From NCBI GenBank assembly GCA_030068075.1, contig CM057826.1, positions 68,421,312 to 68,485,311 on the forward strand: a DNA stretch of 64,000 bases, in the 5' to 3' direction. The stretch comes from Paguma larvata (lineage: Eukaryota; Chordata; Mammalia; Carnivora; Viverridae). This document shows positions 11,180 through 20,719 of this stretch, one piece after another. Positions within the stretch are counted from its first letter, which is position 1. The number at the start of each line of letters is the position of its first letter. The position numbers and the translations under genes were made by a program. The notes under the pieces were generated by a model, which saw nothing but the letters and a program-made list of their open reading frames with translations, was not told where the DNA came from and ran no database searches.

Positions 11180-12617
11180 GGATGTGTGAAGGATGTGAGA
11201 TATTGTAGAAACTGCACTTTGATATGACTGGGTTAAGACAGGTATATTTCCATTATTAAAAACTTACATTTTACAGTATGATTTGAAAGGTAACTGTTTC
11301 AGTGGAAAGTAATAGTAACAAAAGGCGAGAGTAATAGATTAACTTTTGATTCAATAAAGTCACTTCCTTAACTACTAGGTCAAATGACAGCCACAGTGAT
11401 ACCATGTTGACTGACTGACCACCTTCTGTCCACGTAAGAATAACTGTGGCAGCTAAGTGGAGGTTGGTTTTACAACAGGAGTGTGCCTTGCTCTCTACCT
11501 GTAAGAACTTCAACTCAAAAAAGATGAAGTGTAGTACTTTGCAAGTTTATAAACAAGTGGTTTTGCTACAAAGTTTACTAATGTGATCACACAGGACTCT
11601 CTTCAGGGAATGCTTTTCTGAGGAGAAATTAAAAACACCAACCGTCGTTGGCCACTCCACTGGTTAAACTGCCTCAGGCAGCATTTTGCTCTCAATTTTT
11701 TCTTCATTTTCCCTTTAAGTAGGAACAATTAACTCTTACTTGAATTTTCCAAAAACATGGGGTTTTTACTACCATTTGGGAGAAATAGAGCCAGTGTTTA
11801 CATTGTCATGCATGAACTTCCACTAAAGTATTTTCCCTCGAAGGTAACTAGATATTCATGTTACTACTGCTTTTCCTTAGAAACAGAAGTCTCTCAATCA
11901 TAATTATAGGCTTAGAGCAAAGGAAACAGTAGAGAAGAAACCCAGAGCTCTATAAACATTACTGAAGAACCATGCCAAATATATATGTAAGTTCAGGTAT
12001 GGGGTAGCTCTGGGGTTACCATTCTCAAAATGATATCTGAAGAGTATTTCAAAACACCTAAGTTTTAGAAGGGCTTTAAATTTTTTTGTTTTTCAAGGGA
12101 GTTTTAGCCTGTCTGGCTGTGCAGATAATCTTCCCTCCCTAAATCAGTGCCTCGCTGTTTTGTTAAGTCCAGGGCCCAGCAGACTGAAACAAAAGGTGTG
12201 AAGTTCTTCTCATCCATCTTAATGGGGTGTTAATGACTGTAGAGGATGACTGTGACCATTTAAATGTGAGCGCTATTAATCACCTAGAAAAAACACAAAC
12301 ACCCAGCTTAAGCCACTGAAATGTAATTGCAAGGGACTGTAAGCCCAATTTTGCTTTTGAATGAAGACTTGTATTAAGGAAAAATGAGCTGCCCCCATGC
12401 CAGCTTGACAGATTTAAAGCTAAGCCAACAGGCAAAGGCCTTCTAACCTCTCATTGAGATTTAAAGAGCTGGTTTCTCCCAGGAACTTGCAGTTTAGCTG
12501 TTCTGCACCCAGTGAATAACTTTTGCCAGTGGTGTAAAAGCAGTGTTTCTGCCAGCCAGTCACTTGCCAAATTATAGCTCCTTAAGAGAACTTTTCGTGT
12601 ATCATTCGATTTGATAG
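11178..12617. other. Non-repetitive non-coding sequence
   Basis: No SINE, L1 or clear old repeat. The part from about 12300 to 12600 has balanced composition and no low-complexity tracts, so it is a candidate conserved non-coding block. No coding frame is convincing. Confidence 0.45.
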
Positions 12618-12663
12618 TGTGTGTGTGTGTGTGTGCGTGTACATGTGCATATGTGTGTGTGTG
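12618..12663. repeat. Interrupted (TG)n microsatellite
   Basis: TG repeats broken by CG, TACATG and CATA variants over about 45 bases. The interruptions suggest a lower mutation rate than the pure tract at 11135. Confidence 0.85.
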
Positions 12664-14124
12664 AAATGCTTCAAGGATATTTAATTCAAAGTTTTAAGCA
12701 ATTTTATTTCTACACCTAGCTTGCTCTGACTCTTCCTGCAGTGTGTTTGTCTGTTTTTGAACTGTAATTTTTTTCAGTTTTGTTTTGTTTAAGAGGGGGA
12801 ATCATGATTTTATCACTGGCAAAGTTGACAATGTTTGCAGGACTCTGAATTTAAATCTGGAAGAGAATGTCTTTTATTGTTGCTGTTCTGCAAGGTGGAC
12901 TAATGGAAGAGTAAACAAATTCTAACTTATAGGAAACCAGAGGCTTCTATTTAGTACTTCTGTTAACATGTTAAGAGAAGTATAAGTAGAGCAAGTTTTC
13001 TGCCGGGAAATGGGCAGTTCGGTGTGTGCCATCTAATTTGTACTTTGCCTCAAGTTTGAGATTAGTCATCAAGGGCTGATTTATGTTTATGTTTCTATAG
13101 ATAGCTGTAAGCCTGTAGTCTTAAGACCATGCCAAAGTGCACCAACTGGCTTCAGGGATCCGGGCTATGGGAGGCAAGGGGCCATATCTAGTCCGATGTG
13201 ACACTATGCCTTCGTAGCAATAACTACCAGTGGGAGTGATGGCTGGGCCTGGCCTAACCTGACCCTGCTTCAGATGCAAGATGCAAGTTTGGAGGGTATT
13301 TATCTCAACTGCTAACATATTGTTGATTTTTATTTTTTGACAGGAACAGCCAAGCCACTTTTTGTCTCTCCATGTCTTAAATTCACCCCTTGCTTCTTGC
13401 CTAGGGCAAAAGGCACTTGGAAAGTTCACAAAGGAAATAAAATACTTCATTTGCCTCTAAAGTTAAATAAAATACTCATCTAGGGGTTAGATGAGAGAGG
13501 CAGAGAAGCTGTGGATTTTAGTAAGGCTAACATTCTAGGTTTGGAAAAGGTCAAGTGACCACGAATGCCTTTTGATAAAGTATTTGTTTTTTTTTCCCTT
13601 CGGTATAATATTTGAATTTTAAAATACGATATTGAAAGCAGTTATTTTTCAGAAAGTTTACTAACTTCAAATGAGTAGGTTCTAAGGGGCTAAAAATGCC
13701 CCACTCTCTCCAAAAGTTGTCCTTGATGCTTCCATTGAGACTTTGGGGTGGGGGTGGGAAGGATCTGAAATTTAACACATTTGAAATGTTGCTAGCCCCT
13801 TCCCCAGTAGTTGGTGGGGGGTGGGGGAAGCGAAGGCAATCTGAGCTGAGTACACATAAAGTACAAGCTATAGATTGTTGTTTGTCTTTATTAGTTCTCC
13901 ATTCTGAAAGCTAGGTGAGTTTTTGGAAAAACCGTGAATGTGGCCCTCATCCTTTTTTCCTCCTCCTGTCCTATTGTGGGTTATTAGTTAGACTCTCTCA
14001 AGTCTCTGAGTTGGCATATTTGGAAGATTTCACATGATACTACTACTCCTTCTAAGTTGATTTTTAAAACTTCTGAAGTTCCTTCACTAAGGTTGTACCT
14101 GTGTGGAGGGAGAGTGGGGGAAAT
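12664..14124. other. Non-coding sequence with two G-rich tracts
   Basis: No recognised gene. G-rich tracts at about 13744-13758 and 13813-13827 each contain closely spaced G runs and could fold into G-quadruplex structures. A 109-codon minus-strand frame at 13121-13450 shows no familiar motif and is probably chance. Confidence 0.4.
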
Positions 14125-14330
14125 GGACTGGTTCACTTTTCCCGCCAGGAGCCCTGGATTCAAATATTTGTTGGCTTCGTGGTTCGGCATCTGTCTCACT
14201 GTGTGGTCTTGGCAGGACGTGATGTTTTTGTCTCAGTTTCCCTACCTGTACAAAAGGGAATAATAATTACACTAGCTTACTCAGTAGGTTGTAGCCTTGT
14301 CCAACAAATGATTGTAAAGTACTTAAATCT
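14125..14330 (+). repeat. MIR (mammal-wide SINE), sense
   Basis: Preserves the MIR layout: a GCCCTGGATTCAAATATTTG block, CTCACTGTGTGGTCTTGGCA, GTCTCAGTTTCCCTACCTGT, AAAAGGGAATAATAATTACA and a tail side reading GTAAAGTACTTA. It is ancient and has no function that can be read from sequence. Confidence 0.75.
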
Positions 14331-15345
14331 ACAAGAGAAAGTAGGAATTCTAAGTGTTCGCCTTATTCTCTTACAGAGGGTGATAAAGTAAAAGGGGGGT
14401 TAATTAGTTAATATAAGCAAATTGAAATTCCCAGATGAAAGGCACTGGAGAAGTTCAAAGTCATTTTATTATTATTAATAATAGGTGTTGTACCTCTCTC
14501 TTTCACCTCCCTCATCTAATCAGCATACATTCCTTGGTTTAAAGGGAGTGTTCTCTCTCCAAATGACTTTTATCTACAGTGTTGAGACATTCCTTATCCT
14601 GTTTTATGGATATGGAGTTTTAAATGACTATAAACAACCCCCTTTTTCACAAGCTCTTTTTTTCTTTTAGAGAAGTGGAGGCAAATTGGCTCTTGGTTTG
14701 CCTCTGTAAGCATGTGAAAATGTTTATAAATGAGATTCTTTTACACATTCTGTTCCTCTTTGGGATACCAAAACCCCCTTGCCTGCAGGCCCCTATTGTT
14801 CGCCTCATGGACATTGTCAGGCAAGCTTCCCTCTGTCTATGTGGAGAAACTCACCTTTCTTTATATATTATTTTATTTATATATCTAAATATATATGTAG
14901 ATAGTATCAAGTTGTATCTCTAATTTTAACACCAACCCTCTAGGTCAGAGTAATAAGTAGGGGGTATACATACTTTAAAAACTTGTAAGAGAATAAAAGT
15001 TAAAATTTCTCAGATGAAAGTAACTTGGCATATCTCTGACAAATGTGAGCCTCACCTGGCTGAGGGGATGAGAAACTATGGAACCAGCACTGGCTTTAGT
15101 CAGAGTGAGAATTGGCAGATATAAATGCTCAGCTTCCAAACACTGTAGTTCGGGGTCTTTCGCCTGTCTGGTGAAAACCATACTGAATAAGTATGAAACA
15201 TTTATTTGCCCAAGAGAGTAAACAGTGCCTTATTCAAGTAGTATCTGGTAGAAATTCACTGGCTCTTTTATTCGAAACATCAATAAGAATCTGTTTTATC
15301 ACGCTGAATGATGTTTGGATTATGAAGAAGAGAAGTTTATTTAAA
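14331..15345. other. AT-rich non-coding sequence
   Basis: No recognised repeat or gene. Several A/T-rich runs near 14850-14930. The open frames here end quickly and lack known motifs. Confidence 0.4.
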
Positions 15346-15356
15346 ATCTAATGAAT

Positions 15357-15592
15357 AGGGGCACCTGGGCAGCTCAGTCAGTTAAGTGTCTGACTTCGGC
15401 TAAGGTCATGGTCTCACAGTTCGTGAGCTCAAGCCCTGCATCGGACTCTGTGCTGACAGCTCAGAGCCTGGAAACTGCTTCAGATTCTGTGTCTCCCTCT
15501 CTCTCTGCCTCTCCCCCACTCATGCTCTGTCTCTTTCTCTCAAAAATAAACAAACATGTAAAAAATAAAGTAATATATAATGAATACAACCC
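15357..15592 (+). mobile_element. Felid tRNA-derived SINE (SINEC_F type)
   Basis: Full-length copy with head GGGGCACCTGGGCAGCTCAG, body GGTCATGGTCTCACAGTTCG (B-box region AGCTCAAGCCCTGC), then GCTCAGAGCCTGGAAACTGC and a CAAAAATAAACAAAC tail. It is flanked by an 11-bp TSD, ATCTAATGAAT, at 15346-15356 and 15593-15603. The tail extends into AT-rich sequence before the second TSD copy. Tail type A (GCTCAGAGCCTGG...GATTCTGTGTCTCC). Confidence 0.95.
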
Positions 15593-15879
15593 ATCTAATG
15601 AATCTAAGAGATAGCATGACTGTTTAGATGACTAGAGTCAAAAGCAGATGATTCAGTGTCACAGGAGAGTGGCAGATAATGAATGCTCTGAACCTGACCT
15701 GGAATACTGTAGGCATTCAAGAAACCCTTCTGGATGAGTTCACAGGAAGTAAATGTCATTGAGGGTAGGATGGCTGCAAAGTTTTGGTGGCACATGTAAT
15801 AGTTGAGTTGACTCTTGCTTCAGGCTTAGAAACTGAAGTGGAGAAAGGATTTTTAAAAGGCTTTCTAACCTTTCCTTTA

Positions 15880-16153
15880 GATGAATCAGTTCTGGAGATC
15901 TAAGGACAGTATGGTGACTATAGTTAATAATAAACTGTGTGGGATGCTTGAAATTTGCTAAGAGAGTAGATCTTAAGTGTTCTCATTGTGTGCGTGTGCA
16001 TACACACACAGAGAGAAACTGTAACTATGTGAGGTGATGACTTTGTTAATTGTGTTAATCATTTCATAATGTAAACATATATCAAATCATCATATTGTGT
16101 ACTTTAAATATATACAATTTTATTTGTCGATTGTCTTTCAATAAAGCTGGAGG
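15880..16153 (+). repeat. Old L1 (L1M-type) 3' UTR fragment
   Basis: Carries the well-known L1M 3'-end text: ATGGTGACTATAGTTAATAA, TTGAAATTTGCTAAGAGAGT, AGATCTTAAGTGTTCTCA, AACTATGTGAGGTGATGA, ATATCAAATCATCATATTGT and a terminal CAATAAAGCTGG. It is a 5'-truncated insertion with no coding part. A small CA-rich tract sits in its middle. Confidence 0.85.
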
Positions 16154-16532
16154 GGGGAAGGCATTCTAAATTGGAGGATGGTGGGGGGTAGTTATAAGGA
16201 GGGATGGTTACTGTGTGTACATGAAAAATGAGTAAATCTGTGACTGAACCAAAGGCGCTGTGACTCTTTAACAAAGAAACGCATCGGTGTGGACACTATC
16301 CATGGAACTGAACAGTTTCTAAGTACTTTATAATTTCCCATTAGTTGCTCAAGGCTAAAAACCTACAGAATGGGCTGGAATAATCGTCTTTTGGGACACT
16401 GAAGCTGTGTGGTTGGCACTTAGCAGAGAGATGCAGTCTGGGGACTCCTCTCCAGAGAAGTGATAGCTAATAATATGCAAGTGTTGGTACTTAAATAGGA
16501 TTTGAAGCCTTAAGCTAAATACATTTCTAAGC
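16154..16532. other. Non-coding sequence, nothing recognised
   Basis: No repeat or coding signal between the L1 fragment and the next SINE. Confidence 0.4.
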
Positions 16533-16735
16533 CTTTTTTTTTTTTTTTTTTAATTTGAGAGAGAGACAGAGAGAGGGAGAGAGAGAGAGATACGAAGAGG
16601 GAGAGAATCCTTAGCAGGCTCCACACTCGGCAGCAGGAGCCCACCAGAAGCTGGATAAGACAACCCCAGGATCATGACCTGAGCCAAAATCAAGAGTTGA
16701 ACGCTCAACTGACTGAGCCACCCTGGCTCCCCTCT
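16533..16735 (-). mobile_element. Felid tRNA-derived SINE, antisense
   Basis: Read on the plus strand it starts with a T run and GAGAGAGACAGAG, continues through GAATCCTTAGCAGGCTCC and GGATCATGACCTGAGCC, and ends CAACTGACTGAGCCACCCTG. The GAATCCT(A/C)AGCAGGCTCC text marks it as the type B tail group. No convincing TSD could be seen. Confidence 0.9.
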
Positions 16736-17094
16736 GAGACCGATTTTTAAGCAATTGTAAGACCATGCAAGTGAGCAAAGCAAAGTTGTAGAGGAAGAGG
16801 TAAGGACTTTAAGGAGTCCGTAACTTTGCTGCTACTAAAATCATACCCTAGTCAACCTCCTACATTTTTAGGGATACAGAACCTTGCCTCACAGCTTCCA
16901 TGAATGAAAGGAAATTGGGAGCATGGCTGATAATTGGAATATGAACCCAGAATGAAAAATGGCTTTTCAGTGACCAACTCAGTATACCTGTTCTGAGTTG
17001 ATTTTTAGCAACTGAAGTTTCATAATCTCATTAATGATTTGTTAAAAACGGTGACCTGAAAAACGCTGCCTTGTTTTCTTTCACAGTTCTGTGG
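16736..17094. other. Non-coding sequence, nothing recognised
   Basis: No coding or repeat signal in this stretch. Confidence 0.4.
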
Positions 17095-17345
17095 AACTGT
17101 AGCCGCCATTTAACGAGTGTCTGTTACTCTGGCTCTGCGTTAGTGCTTTCAGATATTATCTCCAATCCTTCCAAAAATTTCCAAAGGAATGTTGCAACTG
17201 ACTCTCCTTTTACAGCAGGAAAACTAGGAAAACTGTGCCTCGGAGTGGTTGAACGACTTCCTCATGGTTACCCAGTCAGGGTTCAAAACTATGTAAGTCC
17301 AAGTCTGTACCCTTTCCACTTGACACTTGGATTCTTCTCTGTGTA
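17095..17345 (-). repeat. MIR (mammal-wide SINE), antisense
   Basis: Antisense MIR layout: CCATTTAACGAGTGTCTGTT, AGATATTATCTCCAATCCTT, TTTTACAGCAGGAAAACTAG, CTTCCTCATGGTTACCCAGT and CAGGGTTCAAAACTATG, ending CTGTACCCTTTCCACTTGAC. Confidence 0.75.
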
Positions 17346-18774
17346 AACATTAATTTAAAAATGTATTCTTACTCCTTTAAAATTACCTAGAGTGCCACCA
17401 GGCTATTATTATTATTTTTTTATTCCTGTTATTTACTTACCTGTATGTAGGTCTGAGGCATTTTCACATGGAAAGGCTAGATGCACTTAGAGTCCGCACT
17501 TTATATGTATCCAGTCTGAAGCTGTTCTACAGGTGGATATTTAGAGGCATGCACAAAGAATCCCTTCCCCTCTCCTTGCTGCCTCTGCTTCCCCCAGCCT
17601 GTTGCACTGAACAGAGGCTGCCAGAACCCATGTGTCCATGCAGATATCAGTCTTTAACACAGAAGTTGGCAACGCTTGAAGAACAGAAACGGCTGCAGAT
17701 GTTGAGGGCTGGGGAGTTCAAAAGCAGCCTTGCTATGTGGAATCCCACATTTGAGACTCTTTCTTTTGGTTGTGAAACTAATAACCCTCCAGTTTTGAGT
17801 TAAAACATTGTGCTTCTTTCAGCAGAAATATAAAAGAACACTTGCCTTGTCTGCCTAGACTGAGGCAGCCCTTCCCTTTGTGGCTCATGAACCTTGTGCT
17901 TCAGCCTTGGCCCCAGAGTCACACCTCCTCCTTGTGACTGGCACTGGTTGAAAGGAAGGATTATGGCCAAGATGCGATCTGGCTGAACAGAAGGGTGTGG
18001 TGCCAGCATGGAGGCCCTCTCTCATCTCCAGCCCCCAGCACTTCATCAGACATCAGCTATTTCTTTGGCTTCCAATTCTTCCATTATTTTTTTTTCAGAC
18101 TTGGCATTTTTAAACTCAACAGCATCCTCATTATTTATTAAGTACAATTCCTTAAATATGAAAACATCAATAGATTGCCTATTTTCCACCTTGTTTCTTT
18201 TTCCCTCTACTGCCACTCCCTTATCCCTCAGGAAGAATTCCTGGTCCAAATCCAATTGAACAAAACTTGATCCTGTTGTACTTTCCAGCACACCCACATG
18301 TTCCCCTGAAAATTCTTTCTCTTAATTAGGTGTTGGCCAGGTATATGTACTGTCTTTGTGGAACCTCATGCCCAGTGCCTGTATGCGTATACATCTCAGG
18401 CTGGTCAACCAGATCAATCTCTCATCTCGGTGTTAATACATTAACCATACCACCCACTCATCCATTTTTGAGTTTCGCTCTTTCATTTCTCAATTTCTCC
18501 CTTATGTTCAACTGCTCACATGACTCAATGAATAATTCCTTTTGTCTCTCCTCTCAATCACCTTTTGTCCCAGGAACAAAATTGGAGGCTGTGACTTGGC
18601 CCTTGAACAAACTTCAGGGCCATGTGGGAGAATTAGATGAGACCTATGGAATGAGTCTGGAGGAGACAAGAGTACTTTTTCTGGTTCAGCAATTTGGGAC
18701 TTTGAACATGCCAGTTTGCCTTTCTGAACCTCAGTTCCCTCTTTTGAAAGGGGGCTGGATGATTGATCTCTAAT
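17346..18774. other. Non-coding sequence, no gene recognised
   Basis: Contains frames of 111 codons (17468-17803, plus) and 147 codons (18330-18773, plus). Neither shows a recognisable domain, and both have composition typical of translated non-coding DNA, so I treat them as chance. The end of the second frame (about 18665-18770) overlaps text resembling a sense MIR (CTTTCTGAACCTCAGTTCCC). Confidence 0.45.
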
Positions 18775-19245
18775 ATCCATTAATTCATTCAAGGAGTGGC
18801 TAACAAGTGCCTATTTTATGCCTGCCCTGAGCTAGTTGTTGCAGATACAAGGAGAACAAAGACATAGTTTCTGCCCTCATGGAGCTCACGGTGTATAGGG
18901 TATCAGCTGTCAATGAATAATTCCATAAATAAATATGGATTTATCAACCATTGTAAAAAGTATGAAGGATAAGCATAGCATGCCACAGAAACACTTAATA
19001 AGAGGTAGTGACCCAGTGGGAGTAGGGGTGGGGAATATATCAGGAGAGGAATATAGGGGAGTGTATGTGAGGGGGATGGTGCAGGGGTTAATTAAGCAAG
19101 GAAGAAGAGAGAGGAGTCCAGGCTGAGGAAATGGCAAAGGTAAACTCCCTAAAGCAGATGGAACGAGGTATGGGAAGAAATGAGTAAAGACCAGCAAGGC
19201 TAACAGAGACCACACTGGGAACAGGGATTTAAAATGAGGCTGCAG
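18775..19245 (-). repeat. L2 (LINE-2) relic, antisense, first portion
   Basis: Begins with the reverse complement of the L2 3' end (ATTCATTCAAGGAGTGGC), then AAGTGCCTATTTTATGCCTG, CTGCCCTCATGGAGCTCACG, and reaches GAGGCTGCAG where two SINEs interrupt it. Continues at 19701. Confidence 0.75.
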
Positions 19246-19499
19246 CAGCTCCTGGGTATCTCAGTCGTTTAAGTTTCCGACTCTTGATTATGGCTCAGGT
19301 CATGATCTCACAGTCATGATCTCATGGTTGTGAGATCAATCCCTCTGTCAGGCTCCATACTGAGGGTTGAGCCTGCTTAATATTCTGCCTCTCTCCCTTT
19401 GCCCTTTCCCCGTTTGAGCAAGTTCTCTCTCCCTCCCTCTCTCTCTCTTTCTCTCTTTCTCAAAAAAACAAAACAAAACCAAAAGACACACAACAAGTT
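19246..19499 (+). mobile_element. Felid tRNA-derived SINE, first of a compound pair
   Basis: Head CTCCTGGGTATCTCAGTCGT, then ATGGCTCAGGTCATGATCTC with a local duplication of the CAGTCATGATCTCA unit, GCCTGCTTAATATTCTGCCT and a CT-rich body ending in an A/C-rich tail. It inserted into an L2. Its left TSD copy TGAGGCTGCAG (19235-19245) matches TGAAGCTGCAG found only after the second SINE. Confidence 0.9.
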
Positions 19500-19689
19500 G
19501 TCCACCCAGTTGCCCCAGTCAGTTGAGCATCCATCTGACTTTGGCCAGGTCATGATCTTGTGGTTTGTAGGTTTGAGCCCCGTGTCAAGTTCTAGGCTGA
19601 CAGGTCAGAGCTGATTCTGTGTCTCCCTCTCTCTCTGCTCCTCCCGTGCCCTCAAAAATAAACATTAAAAACAACAAAACAACAACAAC
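19500..19689 (+). mobile_element. Felid tRNA-derived SINE, second of a compound pair
   Basis: Starts near CCACCCAGTTGCCCCAGTC, with GGCCAGGTCATGATCTTGTG, GTTTGAGCCCCGTGTC, GATTCTGTGTCTCCCTCTCT and a CAAAAATAAACATTAAA tail. The head is diverged and part of the GCTCAGAGCCTGG region is deleted. It lies in the tail of the first copy and shares its outer TSD (19235-19245 and 19690-19700), consistent with insertion of one SINE into the A-rich tail of another. Confidence 0.9.
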
Positions 19690-19700
19690 TGAAGCTGCAG

Positions 19701-19905
19701 AGGTAGAGGGGCCAAGGTGAAGCCTTGTAAGCCAAACTGTATGCTAACCTTAGCTGTACCTTAAACTGTATGCTAAGTATAATTAGAGAATTTTAAAACG
19801 GTGGAGTAAGATGAGACTTGAATTTTAAAAAGGTCACCCTACCCCTCTGAGAAGACAATTGATAGGAGGGAGTGGAAACAAAAGTAGGGCATCTTTAGGA
19901 TTTCT
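19701..19905 (-). repeat. L2 (LINE-2) relic, antisense, second portion
   Basis: Resumes the L2 interrupted at 19245: GAAGCCTTGTAAGCCAAACT, GGAGTAAGATGAGACTTGAA and AAAAAGGTCACCCT correspond to the antisense 'ccttgtaggccatggtaagg' and 'gtgacatgatctgactt...aaggatcactct' parts of L2. This shows that the SINE pair landed inside the L2. Confidence 0.65.
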
Positions 19906-20474
19906 AGGAAAGAAAAGAGTATAGCTTAGTGGTGGCACAGAATGGAAGTAGACCATCCTTCCAAGCTTGACTCTGATGGCTTTTCTTGTGACCCTGCCCT
20001 TCCAGTCACCCCAGAGGTGATCCTGACTCTTCCTGCACTCAGTCTGTATTTTAACCTCACATATGGCACATGTTTATTCTACTTTGCCTTGGTTATTAAT
20101 TGTTTTATTTGCCCCACTGGGTAGGAAGCCTTATAGTAAGGCTTTACATCTTTATTTTTTTTCAGGGGGCTTGTCCTTCCACAGATGCCCACAAATTCTA
20201 CTACAGCACAGGAAATATGTGCCCAATGGATGTGACCCTTCCAGACTGATGTAGTGTAGGCCCTGTTACCTCTCCTTGGACCTACATCTTGCTTATCTTT
20301 TTATCCCCTAAAAAAACCTAGCCTTGTGTATAATAGGTGCATAGTGAGTGTTCAGGTGAGGTCTATGTTTCTCTTCATGGACAACTTTGTGAGCTGGTAC
20401 GACACCGACCCCAGAGGGAAAGCCAAGGGATTCCTTAGCACAACTGAGTGGTCTTTAGCCTCCATATCGGTTAA
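19906..20474. other. Non-coding sequence, nothing recognised
   Basis: No coding or repeat signal. GTTATTAATTGTTTTATTTG near 20092 resembles an L2 3' part but is too short to call. Confidence 0.35.
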
Positions 20475-20488
20475 TTTTTCTCTGCCTT

Positions 20489-20705
20489 GGGGCACCTGGG
20501 TGGCTCAATTGGTTAAGCATCTGACTTTGGCTCAGGTCATGATCTCCTGGTTGGTGAGCTCAAGCCCCATGTCGAGCTCTGTGCTGACAGCTCAGATCCT
20601 GGAGCCTGCTTAAGATTCTGTGTCTCCTCTCTCTCTGCCCCTCCCCTGCTCATGCTCTGTTTCTCTCTGTCTCTCAAAAATAAATAAACATTGAAAAAAA
20701 ATTTT
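20489..20705 (+). mobile_element. Felid tRNA-derived SINE with clear TSD
   Basis: Full-length copy: GGGGCACCTGGGTGGCTCAA head, TCAGGTCATGATCTCCTGGT, GAGCTCAAGCCCCATGTCGA, GCTCAGATCCTGGAGCCTGC, and CAAAAATAAATAAACATTG tail. The 14-bp TSD TTTTTCTCTGCCTT occurs at 20475-20488 and 20706-20719. Tail type A. Confidence 0.95.
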
Positions 20706-20719
20706 TTTTTCTCTGCCTT

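Noticed and set aside
13744..13827. G-quadruplex regulatory site
   Set aside because: The G runs are short and imperfectly spaced, and nothing nearby suggests a promoter. Mentioned only as a composition note.
15357..15592. tRNA gene, suggested by tRNA-like A and B boxes
   Set aside because: The boxes belong to the tRNA-derived SINE head. There is no complete cloverleaf followed by a normal terminator, and the same text recurs 19 times.
15351..15614. 87-codon frame beginning near 15351, and similar ones at 20326, 29537, 35500 and 46400
   Set aside because: All are translations of felid SINE sequence, recognisable by the shared serine-rich text, not genes.
17468..17803. 111-codon plus-strand open frame with a short coiled-coil-like patch
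   Set aside because: Only a short patch looks protein-like. It has no family resemblance and no conserved context.
18330..18773. 147-codon plus-strand open frame
   Set aside because: Longest frame in the window, but no domain or motif that I recognise. Its end overlaps MIR-like sequence and its composition looks like translated non-coding DNA.
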